Shown here: positions 1 through 9,319 of the stretch, in pieces
Numbering within the stretch: the first letter of the stretch is position 1
How the letters are laid out: each line of letters opens with the position of its first letter
DNA from: Anthracocystis setariae
Taxonomy: Eukaryota; Basidiomycota; Ustilaginomycetes; Ustilaginales; Ustilaginaceae
DNA: 64,000 nucleotides
Assembly: GCA_928724745.1 (NCBI GenBank)
Contig: CAKMXJ010000002.1
Coordinates: 1,550,001-1,614,000 of the forward strand
Reading direction: 5' to 3'
Position numbers and translations under genes: made by a program
The notes under the pieces: generated by a model
The model's input: the letters and a program-made list of their open reading frames with translations, nothing else
Told to the model about the DNA's origin: nothing
The model's database searches: none

Positions 1-1752
1 GGCTCGGCAGCTGCAAAGTCACACAGAATCGAAGGGATCAAGGCGTCGCAAGGCGAGTGTTCCCCCATGATTCCAGCTCTTCCATTGGGCTCGACCACGA
101 TGGTCAGCGCCTTGTCGAACCACCGGTTGTGTCCGCCTCGTCCAGCACCGCTGACATTGCGCGCCAGCGCATCCACCCAGACCGGCGTCGACTCGTGCGA
201 AGGCGCAGGGTGTTCCGACGAGAGCGCCAGCACACTAGAGTCGAGCGATAGACACAGCAGACTGTCCTCGATCGAATTGATCGTCTTGCGGTTCACCGGC
301 GAGACGCTAAGCAGGTGCTCTCGTGTCTGTGCAGAAGCAGCGAGCGCAACAAAGCGTAAGCTTGGTTGGTCAGTCAACAAAAGAATCAGAGTCGCACTTG
401 AGCGCAAACGGAAGCACCTACCTGAGTCCACGTGTCTCGGTTGTCCGAGCTAAGCACACCCACACCGGCACCGTCAGCCTTTCTTGCATCGGCTACAATG
501 TCCCAAAGTGCCTTTTCGATCGCATTGACGCCAAGCAAGGTTGCGTCCTTGCGCAGCACCTCGAGCTCGTAGTAGTTGTCACGAGCGATCACCGTAATGT
601 GTCGCGATGGCGCAGGGTGTGGAGTGGCGGTGTTCCAATCGTGAGGAAGTGCGGGGATACGTGTGATTCCGAACAATCTGCGAGCGGGACGATTGAACCA
701 GCGACCTTAAAGAGTCAGTTGGGAAAATGTTGGCAAAACAGCCGAGAACAAAGGAGGGCTAACGTCAGCAAGCTGCTCGTCACTCACCGTGTGTACTGGT
801 GCATGCAGAACGCACCAGCTCGGGACGTGTCCGGCATGATGTCCTCGCTACGAGGAATCAATGTTAGCAAGGGCAAGGGAACAAGAAAACAAAGGCAAAG
901 GAAAACGAGATGGTCAGCAAAACGGTCGTACGTCATAAGTAGGCCACCTCGCCTGTCCTGTCAGGGATACATACTCATCCAAACGCTTCTTGAACTGAAG
1001 GAATCGCGAAGTGAGCCATGCACCACGTCGGATACCCCAAGCGGCATCGTCCCAGTTTTGAGAACCGAGACCACGGATGGGGTAGGCGTCGTGACCCTTG
1101 TGCTCGCCGAGGTCTGTGGGCATGTTCTTGTCGTGGGTAAACATGAGCCACCAGTTGCTGTTGATCATCAGAGGCACGCGCCACTCATGGTAAGCCTTCT
1201 GCAACCACCATCGGTCGTCGAGCCAGTTGTTGTCGGTGGTACGGTCGACATCGATCAGTCGCTGCTGAAGCTTGTGGCCCAGACCACCTTGAGCGAGGAA
1301 TTCCTGGACCCACTGCTTGCGCTTGGCGAGCTCCTTGTCAGCAGTGGAGCCGTCCAACTTGCCCTGCTCTTCGAGCTGACGCAGGAAGGGCGAAAGAGAC
1401 TTGAGGTACTTTTCAAAAGTCTGCTCGAGTGTTGGCACGGGCAGACGAGGAAGGGTACGCTGCTGGCTGAACGTCTTGGGCTGAGTGCCCGGGGTACCGC
1501 GCCATGGTGTCAGAGCAAACATGGTGGGTGTGGTGGTGTGTAGCGTCCTTGTAGATGCAGTAAGGCGGGGGATTGCGACGATTGCGCTCGCAAGAAGTGG
1601 TCGAGAATTTGTAAGGCGGCTAGATTTGAGAAGCTGTGAAGGCAAAAAGAGAAGAAACACAGGCGGTGAGCTGTTGGATTGATCGACCTTCCATCTTGTA
1701 ATGAGAACGATCCACTTACCTCGAACCCTTTTCGTTGTCTGCTCAGCAACAT
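1..1752 (-). CDS. Carnitine O-acetyltransferase, 3' part outside window
   Basis: Transfers acetyl groups between CoA and carnitine, moving acetyl units between peroxisome, cytosol and mitochondrion. I read five exons on the minus strand: 1752-1720, 1633-975, 847-788, 677-422 and 326-1 (open at the window edge). All introns are GT-AG and the phases match across every junction. The joined product keeps family landmarks: LPRLPVPTLEQTFEKYL near residue 70, RAGAFCMHQYTRLFGITRIP across exons 3-4, and NGRAGIMGEHSPCDA in exon 5. The first ATG (1752) gives an Arg/Ser/Thr-rich, nearly acid-free leader of 48 residues; a second in-frame ATG at 1522 (MFALTPW) sits in a much better context (CACCATG) and would skip that leader. 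This is the layout expected for a mitochondrial plus peroxisomal pair from one gene. The C-terminus, where a peroxisomal signal would sit, is outside the window. Confidence 0.9.
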
Positions 1753-2801
1753 GAATACGACGGTCTCGACGTGGCTCGAGAACGGGTAATGTAGTTGCAG
1801 CGCAAGGCAGTACTTGGTGGATGACGTGCAGCGCCAGGTTGGCAGTGACAGAGGTCAAGCGATGCTTGTCGAGCAGCGGAGGACGGATCTGTGGGGAGGG
1901 ACGGTGGTATACAGAGGGGAAGGGGGCGAGCAACTTTACCGCAAGGTGTTTGTGTTCTGTCGGGGATACTTGGATTGTGAAAGGAGAATCATGCACGCTT
2001 GTGACACGGTAGCTTGAGATCGGGTAGAGAAAGCTAGCTGTCAGAAGGAGAGGAGAGGCTGTGTAGAGAGGCTAGAGGGGCAAGGATGGGGGAAGCGCTG
2101 GTGCCGGTGTTGTTCTGTGTGAGCCGCCGTCGAAACAGTCAAATTTAAAGCGCTGAACGTGAAAACGCACACGAACTTTCTTTACCGGCAGCACAACACG
2201 ACGTCCTCCCGCCACTTCCGGGATTTCTTACTGCCGGTCTCAACTGTCTCAACTGTCTGCTCCTGTCTCGGTCACTGCGCTGCCCAAGATCCAACTACTG
2301 CAGCATTTACACTCTTGTTGCCTGCCAGGCAATCTATATATAGCTGCAGAGGAGCATGGCCAGAAAAGTCAAGCCTGCTGTGAGTGGCACCACAACACAC
2401 ACGAAACATACATCCACAAACAAACAGATTATTGCGATTCTTTGCACCGAAGCGAGAATATCAGGCACAAGAAAACAGAGTCTAGGTCAGCAGTTTCGTC
2501 GTTCAGATGGAGGCAGCCACGTTCCAGCGCCACATCTTCCTCTTGTTACGCCATCTTAACCTACACACTGTATTGTATCTTTGCCTAACTCACAGAACTG
2601 CGCTTCTCTTTTTCTTTTTTCTCCCTCTGTCGTTCCGTTTCATCTCCATTTTGATTTTGTCATGTAATGTTATGTCTTCTTTTTCTTTTCTTCACACACA
2701 TGCCTCTGGTCAAGGCGCATTCGCTCAAGAAGGGAGGCAATGAAAGCAGCGAAATGGTTATCATTACGACGTAGACCGATGACAGTTGCGCATTGTTAGC
2801 A
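1753..2801. other. Intergenic region with an orphan TATA-like element
   Basis: No recognisable gene. A palindromic CTATATATAG lies at 2334-2343 on a stretch that is otherwise pyrimidine-rich on the plus strand, followed by an ATG at 2356 with a GTGAGT eight codons later and a tiny ORF at 2700-2774 (24 codons). These could be a short spliced or non-coding transcript on the plus strand, but no protein family is recognisable, so no CDS is called. Confidence 0.4.
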
Positions 2802-3807
2802 TCAGCGCAGGTTAGAAGCGAGCGCTACCTCATCGATAACATCTGCGTTCTCAGAGCGAGCTGACGTTGAGGAATCGTGCTTCTTGACGCTACCTGCGGA
2901 GAAGAGCTCTGATCCCGAGGCGAGGGCATCGATGAACAGCGGAAGTCGTGTACCACCGTCGGCACCGAGAGTTGGTTCGCGCTGTGAAAGATACGAGGAG
3001 AACGAAGAACGAGAAAGGCTGATCAGCATGGGCAAAGCGAGCAGTGCAATGAAAAAAAGGCTGGCTACCTACGGTACGAATTGCATCGAGTTCATCTCCG
3101 AACTCGTCTGCGACGGCTTTGAGCCACAATGAACGAAAAGCCTGTTGTCGACGCTCGCGTTGAGCTTGAGACCGCTGCGGCGTTGATCGAGAACTGCTTG
3201 TTTCAGAGCGCTTTGTTGACGCCGAGCCAGATTTCGAATCAACGATACGCTGTAAGCGAACGGGTAATTTGACGGCTGGCGGATCCAAACTACCGAGTGA
3301 TCTCGATTGATACTTTGTGTGCTTCTTCGAGGTGCCAAGCTGCACGGGACTCTGTTCCGGTTCGGGGGTTAGTCTAAAGATGTGCTTGCTTTGGCCTGTT
3401 CTGTCGGATGGCGGGTGTCGATCGAATTCTTCTTGCTTGGATTTCGAGCGCTTTGATGATGCTCGTCGATGCTCGGCAGGGTCATCAGAGTCAGATCCGG
3501 AATCATGCGAGTCGGATGAGCTGGAAGATGAACTGGACGACGACGAAGAAGAGGAAGAGGAGGCCGATGACGATGACGATGACGATGACGAGGAAGATGC
3601 AGCCCTTTGACGGCCGCGTTTCTTAACATTCGCTGTCGGACTAGGCGATCGCTCGCTTTCGGAATCATCGCTGCTGCTTGAAGAAGATGAGGATGAGGAC
3701 GAATCGGAATCATCGTCGGAAGACACAGCCAGCGTTCTCGTTTTTCTCTGTCGCTTACGACGAGGCTTTGGCGCCGTACCCCCTGTTCCTCTTTTCGCCG
3801 CTGCCAT
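2802..3807 (-). CDS. RSA3: Rsa3-like ribosome assembly protein
   Basis: Probable nucleolar factor for 60S subunit assembly. Two exons: 3807-3073 and 2981-2802, joined in phase 0 through a GTAGGT...CAG intron of 91 bases; about 304 residues. The N-terminal two thirds is basic and then poly-Ser/Asp (long Ser runs around residues 40-115). The C-terminal block reads FRSLWLKAVADEFGDELDAI, then across the splice TREPTLGADGGTRLPLFIDA, which matches the Rsa3 C-terminal domain (F..xW/Y...FGDELD..R, LP.LID.L..G..LF). The start at 3807 (MAAAKRGTGG) is chosen over an in-frame ATG at 3969 because the extra residues look like 5'UTR. It is divergent from MCM2. The family assignment rests on the short C-terminal domain only. 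Confidence 0.75.
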
Positions 3808-4467
3808 GCTGTGTCGAGTATTGAAGCTTGCTAGAGGAGGTGATCGATGTCGATTGCTAAACCCAACGCAGGCACAGAGTCGTATGCAATGTCGGTGTAG
3901 AGGAACTTTGGAAAGTGGAGAAACTTTTTTGATGGAAGGGACCACTTTTAATCCGAAACCCGATGCCATCCCTGTGAGTTCTCGGACGAAAAGAAATTTG
4001 CTCTTTCGCCAACGCGCTTAAATACCTTTGAGGTGTTTTACGCGTAGAATCAATTTACGCGACAGACGTGTACGGCAGATGAGGTTCGCGTTGATTGCAT
4101 ATTGTAACAGCGCAACCAACTCTCAAGTCTGTGACTATGCGCGCGCGAGAGACGAGACGAAAGAACATCGAGTCGTTTTTGCACACACAATCGCCGAATG
4201 CCCAAATCTGAAAAGCAACACCACTTTGTGTATGCTTTTCCGCTCGACTCGCCCTATCTACACACAAACTTCAGTCCCATTCAATCTCAACCAATTTTCC
4301 ACCGCATCTACTCAGCTTCATCTACTTTCTCTTCATCGTTCATCCAGCTCAACTCCTTGTCCCTTGCCGCTCTCTTCCTGCTTCCGATATCTCAACGCGA
4401 CCGTCTGTGGCATCCTACATTTGGCTCATCGCAATCCATTCCCTCAGCTTGATCTCCTTTGCCCGTC
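3808..4467. promoter_or_regulatory. Divergent promoter RSA3/MCM2 with MCB-type boxes
   Basis: The 660-base spacer between the two start codons contains ACGCGC (4012-4017), a perfect MluI cell-cycle box ACGCGT (4040-4045) and ACGCGA (4057-4062) within 51 bases. In fungi ACGCGT is the binding core of the MBF cell-cycle regulator that drives replication genes at G1/S. Assignment to MCM2 control is inference from position. Confidence 0.55.
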
Positions 4468-7446
4468 ATGGTAAGTAGAGCAGACGCTTGCTCCAAAACC
4501 GGCAGCCTGACTGATGTCTTTTCTATTCATATTTCGTTGACCTTGCCGCACAACTAGGCTGATTCACAGAACAATGCCAATCGCAAGCGTCGCCGCTCAC
4601 AGCAGCTGCAGCAACAGCGAGATGATCCATTCGATGCTTCCTCGCCGTTGCCCGGTCCTTCCACAGCTACGACCCCAGCTGGCCGCTCTTCACCTCCACC
4701 CTCCTCGCTTCCTCCTTCGAGTCCACCTGCTGCCTTTTCCGACTTCACTGACGGCGAAGTTGACGATGCCGACGTAGTGGACGAGGAGCAAGAGGCGAGG
4801 CAGCTCGGCGATCACTTTCAAGACAATGCCGACTCGGACGATGAGGGAGAGGATCTGTTCGGCGAGAACATGGAGAACGACTACACAGAAAACGCAGCAC
4901 TCGATCGCTACGATACCGCCCTCGGCATCGACGACGACAACCAGTACGACCAGATGGATGTCAATGCGCGTCGTCTTGCCGAACTTCGTATGAATCGCCG
5001 CGATCGTGCAGAGGCCTCCAACCGTGGCACCCGCTCCCGTGCTCCCGAGTTCCTCCACAGCGATGATGGCGCGAGTGATGCCGACGACGGTGTCGCCATT
5101 CTCAACCGCCGCAGGCGAAGACACTACGACGAAGCTGGCGCGGGCGCCGATGCTGGCGGCTTTGCCGACGACTTGCCGCTCGAGCAGCTTGGTGATGTCA
5201 AGACCGATAGCATCGCCAGCTGGGTTGCTACCGAAAACGTTCGTAGGGCCATTGTTCGCGAGTTCCGTAACTTCCTGGTGACCTACGTCGACGAGAACGG
5301 TGTCAGTGTATATGGTCAGCGTATCAAGACACTCGGTGAAACCAACGCAGAGTCGCTCGAAATCTCTTTCCTTCACCTGGTAGATTCTAAAGCCATCCTC
5401 GCCTACTTCCTTGCCAACTCGCCAGCCAGCATGCTCCCCATCTTTGACGAAGTCGCCTTTGATGTCATTATGCTCTACTACCCTTCGTACGATCGCATCC
5501 ACTCGGAGGTGCACGTGCGTATTGCAGACTTGCCCACCTCTTCCACCCTGCGTGACCTGCGTCAGGGCCATCTCAACTCGCTCGTCCGTGTCAGCGGTGT
5601 TGTGACGCGCCGCAGTGGTGTCTTCCCTCAACTCAAGTATGTCAAGTTCGACTGTCTCCGCTGTGGAGCCGTGCTCGGACCTTTCTGGCAAGACGCCAAC
5701 CAGGAGATCAAGATCAGCTACTGTTCCAACTGTGAGCAGCGCGGACCCTTCCGCATCAACTCGGAGCAGACCGTTTACCGTAACTATCAGAAGATGACGC
5801 TGCAGGAATCGCCGGGTAGCGTGCCGCCAGGTCGTCTGCCTCGCCACCGCGAGGTGATTCTGCTTTGGGATCTAATCGACTCGGCCAAACCAGGAGAGGA
5901 AGTCGAGATCACCGGTGTCTATCGCAACAACTTTGACGCTTCGCTCAACACCAAGAACGGCTTTCCCGTGTTTGCCACTGTCCTCGAGGCGAACCACATT
6001 GCCAAGCGCGACGATGCCTATTCGGCGTTCCGGCTTACCGAGGAAGACGAGCGGCAGATCAAGGCACTGGCCAAGGACGAACGCATTGGCAAGCGCATCA
6101 TCAAGAGCATTGCGCCTTCCATCTATGGCCACGAAGACATCAAGACTGCCATCGCGCTCAGTTTGTTCGGTGGTGTGCCCAAGGACATTGGCGGCAAGCA
6201 CCGCATCCGTGGCGATATCAATGTACTGCTCCTCGGTGACCCAGGTACTGCCAAATCGCAGTTCCTCAAGTATGTCGAAAAGACAGCTTCTCGAGCCGTG
6301 TTCACGACTGGTCAGGGTGCTTCCGCCGTCGGTCTGACAGCTTCGGTTCGCAAGGATCCCGTCACGCGCGAATGGACGCTCGAAGGAGGCGCGCTGGTGC
6401 TGGCTGACAAGGGTGTCTGCCTGATCGACGAGTTTGACAAGATGAACGACGCGGATCGAACCTCGATCCACGAAGCCATGGAGCAGCAGCAGATCAGTAT
6501 TTCGAAGGCGGGCATTGTCACGACGTTGCAGGCACGATGTGCCATTGTTGCTGCAGCCAATCCTATCCGAGGACGCTACAACCCTACGATTCCATTCAAC
6601 CAGAATGTCGAGTTGACGGAGCCCATCTTGTCTCGTTTCGATGCGCTGTGCGTAGTCAAGGACACTGTGGACCCGGTCAAGGATGACATGTTGGCGCGGT
6701 TTGTGGTTGGATCGCATCTTCGCTCGCATCCCAAGTTTGACGAGGAGAACGATGAGCAACTGGTGGCCACGTCGCTTGATGCCGATATTCTGCCTCAGGA
6801 TCTGCTCAAGAAGTATATCATGTACGCACGAGATCACATCCGTCCTTCGCTCAACGCTTTGGACCAAGATCGCATTTCGCGGCTGTATGCTGATCTGCGT
6901 CGCGAGTCGATCTCGACTGGCAGTTTCCCTATCACGGTGCGTCATTTGGAGAGCATGATCCGTATGGCGGAAGCCTCGGCCAAGATGCATCTGCGCGACT
7001 ACGTGCGAACGGACGACATCGATGTTGCCATCCGGGCCACCGTCGAGTCGTTCGTGTCGGCGCAGAAGATGAGCGTCAAAAAGACGTTGGAGCGCGGCTT
7101 CCGCAAGTATCTGCACCAGAGCCGAGACCACGACGAGCTGCTTTCGTTTATTCTTGGCTCGATCGTCAAAGACCGTATGCGATTTGTGCAGCTGTCATCG
7201 GGAGCTCGACGTGGAGGCAACGCTTCGTCGAGCACGGTGATCACTGTGCCCGTATCGGAACTCGAGACGCGCGCCAAGGAGGTGGATGTGTTCGATATCC
7301 GTCCCTACCTGGGTTCCAAGCTGTTCCACGCCAATGGCTATACGTTCAACCCTACGGAACGATCGATCACCAAAACATTCGGAGCTGCCGGTCGCGCTGG
7401 GATGACCGGAGGCGCTGCCGTGGCGGCTGCGGCCATGGTGGCGTAA
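4468..7446 (+). CDS. MCM2: MCM2, replicative helicase subunit
   Basis: Subunit of the MCM2-7 helicase that is loaded at origins and unwinds DNA in S phase; nuclear. The start codon is an exon of its own: ATG 4468-4470 is followed directly by GTAAGT, an 87-base intron, and exon 2 from 4558 (ADSQNNANRKRRRSQQ...). An in-frame TAG ends at 4557 and no usable ATG follows until deep in the ORF, so this start is well supported. About 963 residues. Visible parts: acidic Ser/Asp-rich N-tail (phosphoregulated in this family), a C4 zinc finger CLRC...CSNC near residue 367, Walker A GDPGTAKS near 561, Walker B CLIDEFDKM near 622, arginine finger LSRFD near 692. The segment IASWVATENVRRAIVREF identifies MCM2 rather than another MCM. 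Confidence 0.96.
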
Positions 7447-7808
7447 GCGTAGCTTGGAAACGCAAGCTACTTGTCTCCCTCGCCTGCACAGCTGATGCTT
7501 CCACTTCGGCATGTCCGATTACACACTCGAGTCTCGTTGGAACCCTTTTCCTGGTTTCTTTGTTCACGGTAGTCCGTTCTTGTATTCATAGTTTCGTTTC
7601 GCAGAAAAGCTCGGTGATCATTCAATGCATGTCTTTGTCATATGTGCGTTGTAGATGATCGAACTGCTATTATTTCCCGTAGAGCTCGACAGCAAACGCT
7701 GTAGATACCATTAATCTTGTATAAATTTTTTTTACTGCTGCACAGGTCCGGAACGCAATTGAATTGCATTGAATGGGGCATCTACATGGACCAAGCTTTT
7801 GGAGGTAA
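7447..7808. terminator. Convergent 3' region MCM2/FPPS
   Basis: 362 bases between two converging stop codons. AT-rich in the middle, with ATAAATTTTTTTTAC at about 7720-7735 on the plus strand. It must hold the cleavage/polyadenylation sites of both genes; no other structure seen. Confidence 0.4.
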
Positions 7809-8930
7809 TTACTTGGATCGTTTGTAGACCTTGTCGAGGAACGAGCGGAAGACCTCGCGACGCAGACCCTGCGACTCGGGAAGATTGTTGATGAGGTTGT
7901 TGATTTGCTCATACGACTCTGCCTCGTACTTGTGGAAGCGTCCGGAAATGTCAATGTTGGGCTGGTTGTAAATGTCCTTGACACGCTTCTCGCACTCGGA
8001 ATCCTTCTTGCCGTAGTTCTGGTCGAGGATTTGGCGCTGCTCAGGCGTGGCGTGTTGAAGGGCGACGTTGATGTTCCAGGAGCACTTGTTGTCAAAGATG
8101 TCGGTACCGATCTTGCCGATCTGTTCCGGGGTGCCGTAGCAGTCGAGGAAGTCATCTTGGACCTGGAAGTACTCGCCCATGGGGAGCAAGATGTGCAAAG
8201 CCTGCTTGTAGAGCGACTCGTCGGTGACACCTGCCATGCGCATGGCTAGAGCGACGGGAAGATAGAACGAGTAGAAGGCGGTCTTGTAAACGACGATGAG
8301 GCGGTGCTTGGTGAGCGAGAACTTGGACAGATCCACGTGGTCTTCGGGAGCGGTGATGAGGTCGATAAGCTGGCCCAGTTCGGTTTGGAAGGTGACATCG
8401 TGGAAGAGTTCGAGGAGCATGCCGTAGTATGGCTCGGAGCGGAAGTGCTTCTTGAGCAAAAAGTAGATGGCAGCCTCGAGCATAAAGGCATCGTTGATGG
8501 CAATGTTGCCAACGCCCTCGACGCGGTACCAACAGGGATGACCACGGCGGGTAACGCTAGCATCCATCATGTCGTCGGCGACAAGGAAGTAGGCCTGGAG
8601 AAGCTCGATGCACCAGCCGAGGATGGCAGCCTTGAGGTACTCGGGTTCGGTGAGCTCACGCGAAAGTTTGCCAGTGGACGCGTCAGTGCAGAGGAGGATC
8701 TCGACAGTGTCAACGACAGAAAGACCACGGTTGAGCTTGCCACCGGGCGTGTTGTAGTCAAGGTTGCGGCGGAACCACTCAATGGCCTCGGCAGGCATGT
8801 TTTCGGAAGCAAGGTAGGCGGTGAGCTCTTCGACGAGAAGGGGGAAGACGGCCTCGAACCTCTTTCGCTTTTGGACCTTGATCTGAGCCTTGTCGGCCAG
8901 AGCCTGAGCGTCGACTGTGGGAGCAGACAT
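7809..8930 (-). CDS. ERG20: Farnesyl diphosphate synthase
   Basis: Condenses DMAPP and GPP with IPP to give FPP, feeding sterol, dolichol, ubiquinone side-chain and prenylation pathways; cytosolic. Intronless, 373 residues, ATG in track with a clean N-terminus. First Asp-rich motif DDMMD at residues 119-123 followed by RRG, second motif DDFLD at 259-263 in QVQDDFLDCYG. Tyr-Phe just before the first motif (AYFLVADD) fits a chain length limited to C15. Family length is about 350, so it is full length. It diverges from the dynactin gene across 389 bases. Confidence 0.95.
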   Translation of the reverse strand: MSAPTVDAQALADKAQIKVQKRKRFEAVFPLLVEELTAYLASENMPAEAIEWFRRNLDYNTPGGKLNRGLSVVDTVEILLCTDASTGKLSRELTEPEYLKAAILGWCIELLQAYFLVADDMMDASVTRRGHPCWYRVEGVGNIAINDAFMLEAAIYFLLKKHFRSEPYYGMLLELFHDVTFQTELGQLIDLITAPEDHVDLSKFSLTKHRLIVVYKTAFYSFYLPVALAMRMAGVTDESLYKQALHILLPMGEYFQVQDDFLDCYGTPEQIGKIGTDIFDNKCSWNINVALQHATPEQRQILDQNYGKKDSECEKRVKDIYNQPNIDISGRFHKYEAESYEQINNLINNLPESQGLRREVFRSFLDKVYKRSK

Positions 8931-9319
8931 ATTGGTATACGGTGCGATTCGGTAGCACGGGGTGGGATGCTAGACTGGAAGTGTATCGTTGAGAGAGAAG
9001 AGTAACAAGAAGCGCGTGTTGCAGCAGCGAAATCTACTTGTCTGCTGTGTGCACAAAAGTGGTCTGATCCCACACCTTTCTTCTTGGCTCGCGTCGTAGC
9101 AAAAAACAACAATGTTACGCCGTACTTGACAACATTTGAAGTACGGGGTCACCGAGTTCAGGGTCTGTGGTGACTGCGTGACGATGCGAAAGGGTGACAC
9201 CAACACTTTAGTTGAGCACACCTGTGCCGCTCCTTCCTGCTCGCTTACTCGCTACTCAGCCTTTCCTCTCCTCCTTTCGAGCCACCAGATTCGCCACAGC
9301 AGAAAAGCATCTGGTGGCC
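8931..9319. promoter_or_regulatory. Short divergent promoter FPPS/dynactin p62
   Basis: 389 bases between two divergent ATGs. No TATA box or named regulatory motif recognised. An open frame runs upstream of the dynactin ATG as far as 9212, but it begins without an ATG. Confidence 0.35.

Noticed and set aside
323..1543. 406-codon plus-strand frame opposite the carnitine acetyltransferase
   Set aside because: Antisense shadow of a conserved spliced gene; no family features.
4648..4650. TTG as start of MCM2, and similar non-ATG starts at 9212, 19011, 41970, 47106 and 62091
   Set aside because: Nuclear fungal genes start with ATG; in each case an in-frame ATG or an upstream exon gives a better start, except for the decayed gag.
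4690..7131. Two long minus-strand frames (385 and 419 codons) within MCM2
   Set aside because: Shadows caused by the codon bias of MCM2; their sequences match no protein character and overlap a highly conserved enzyme.
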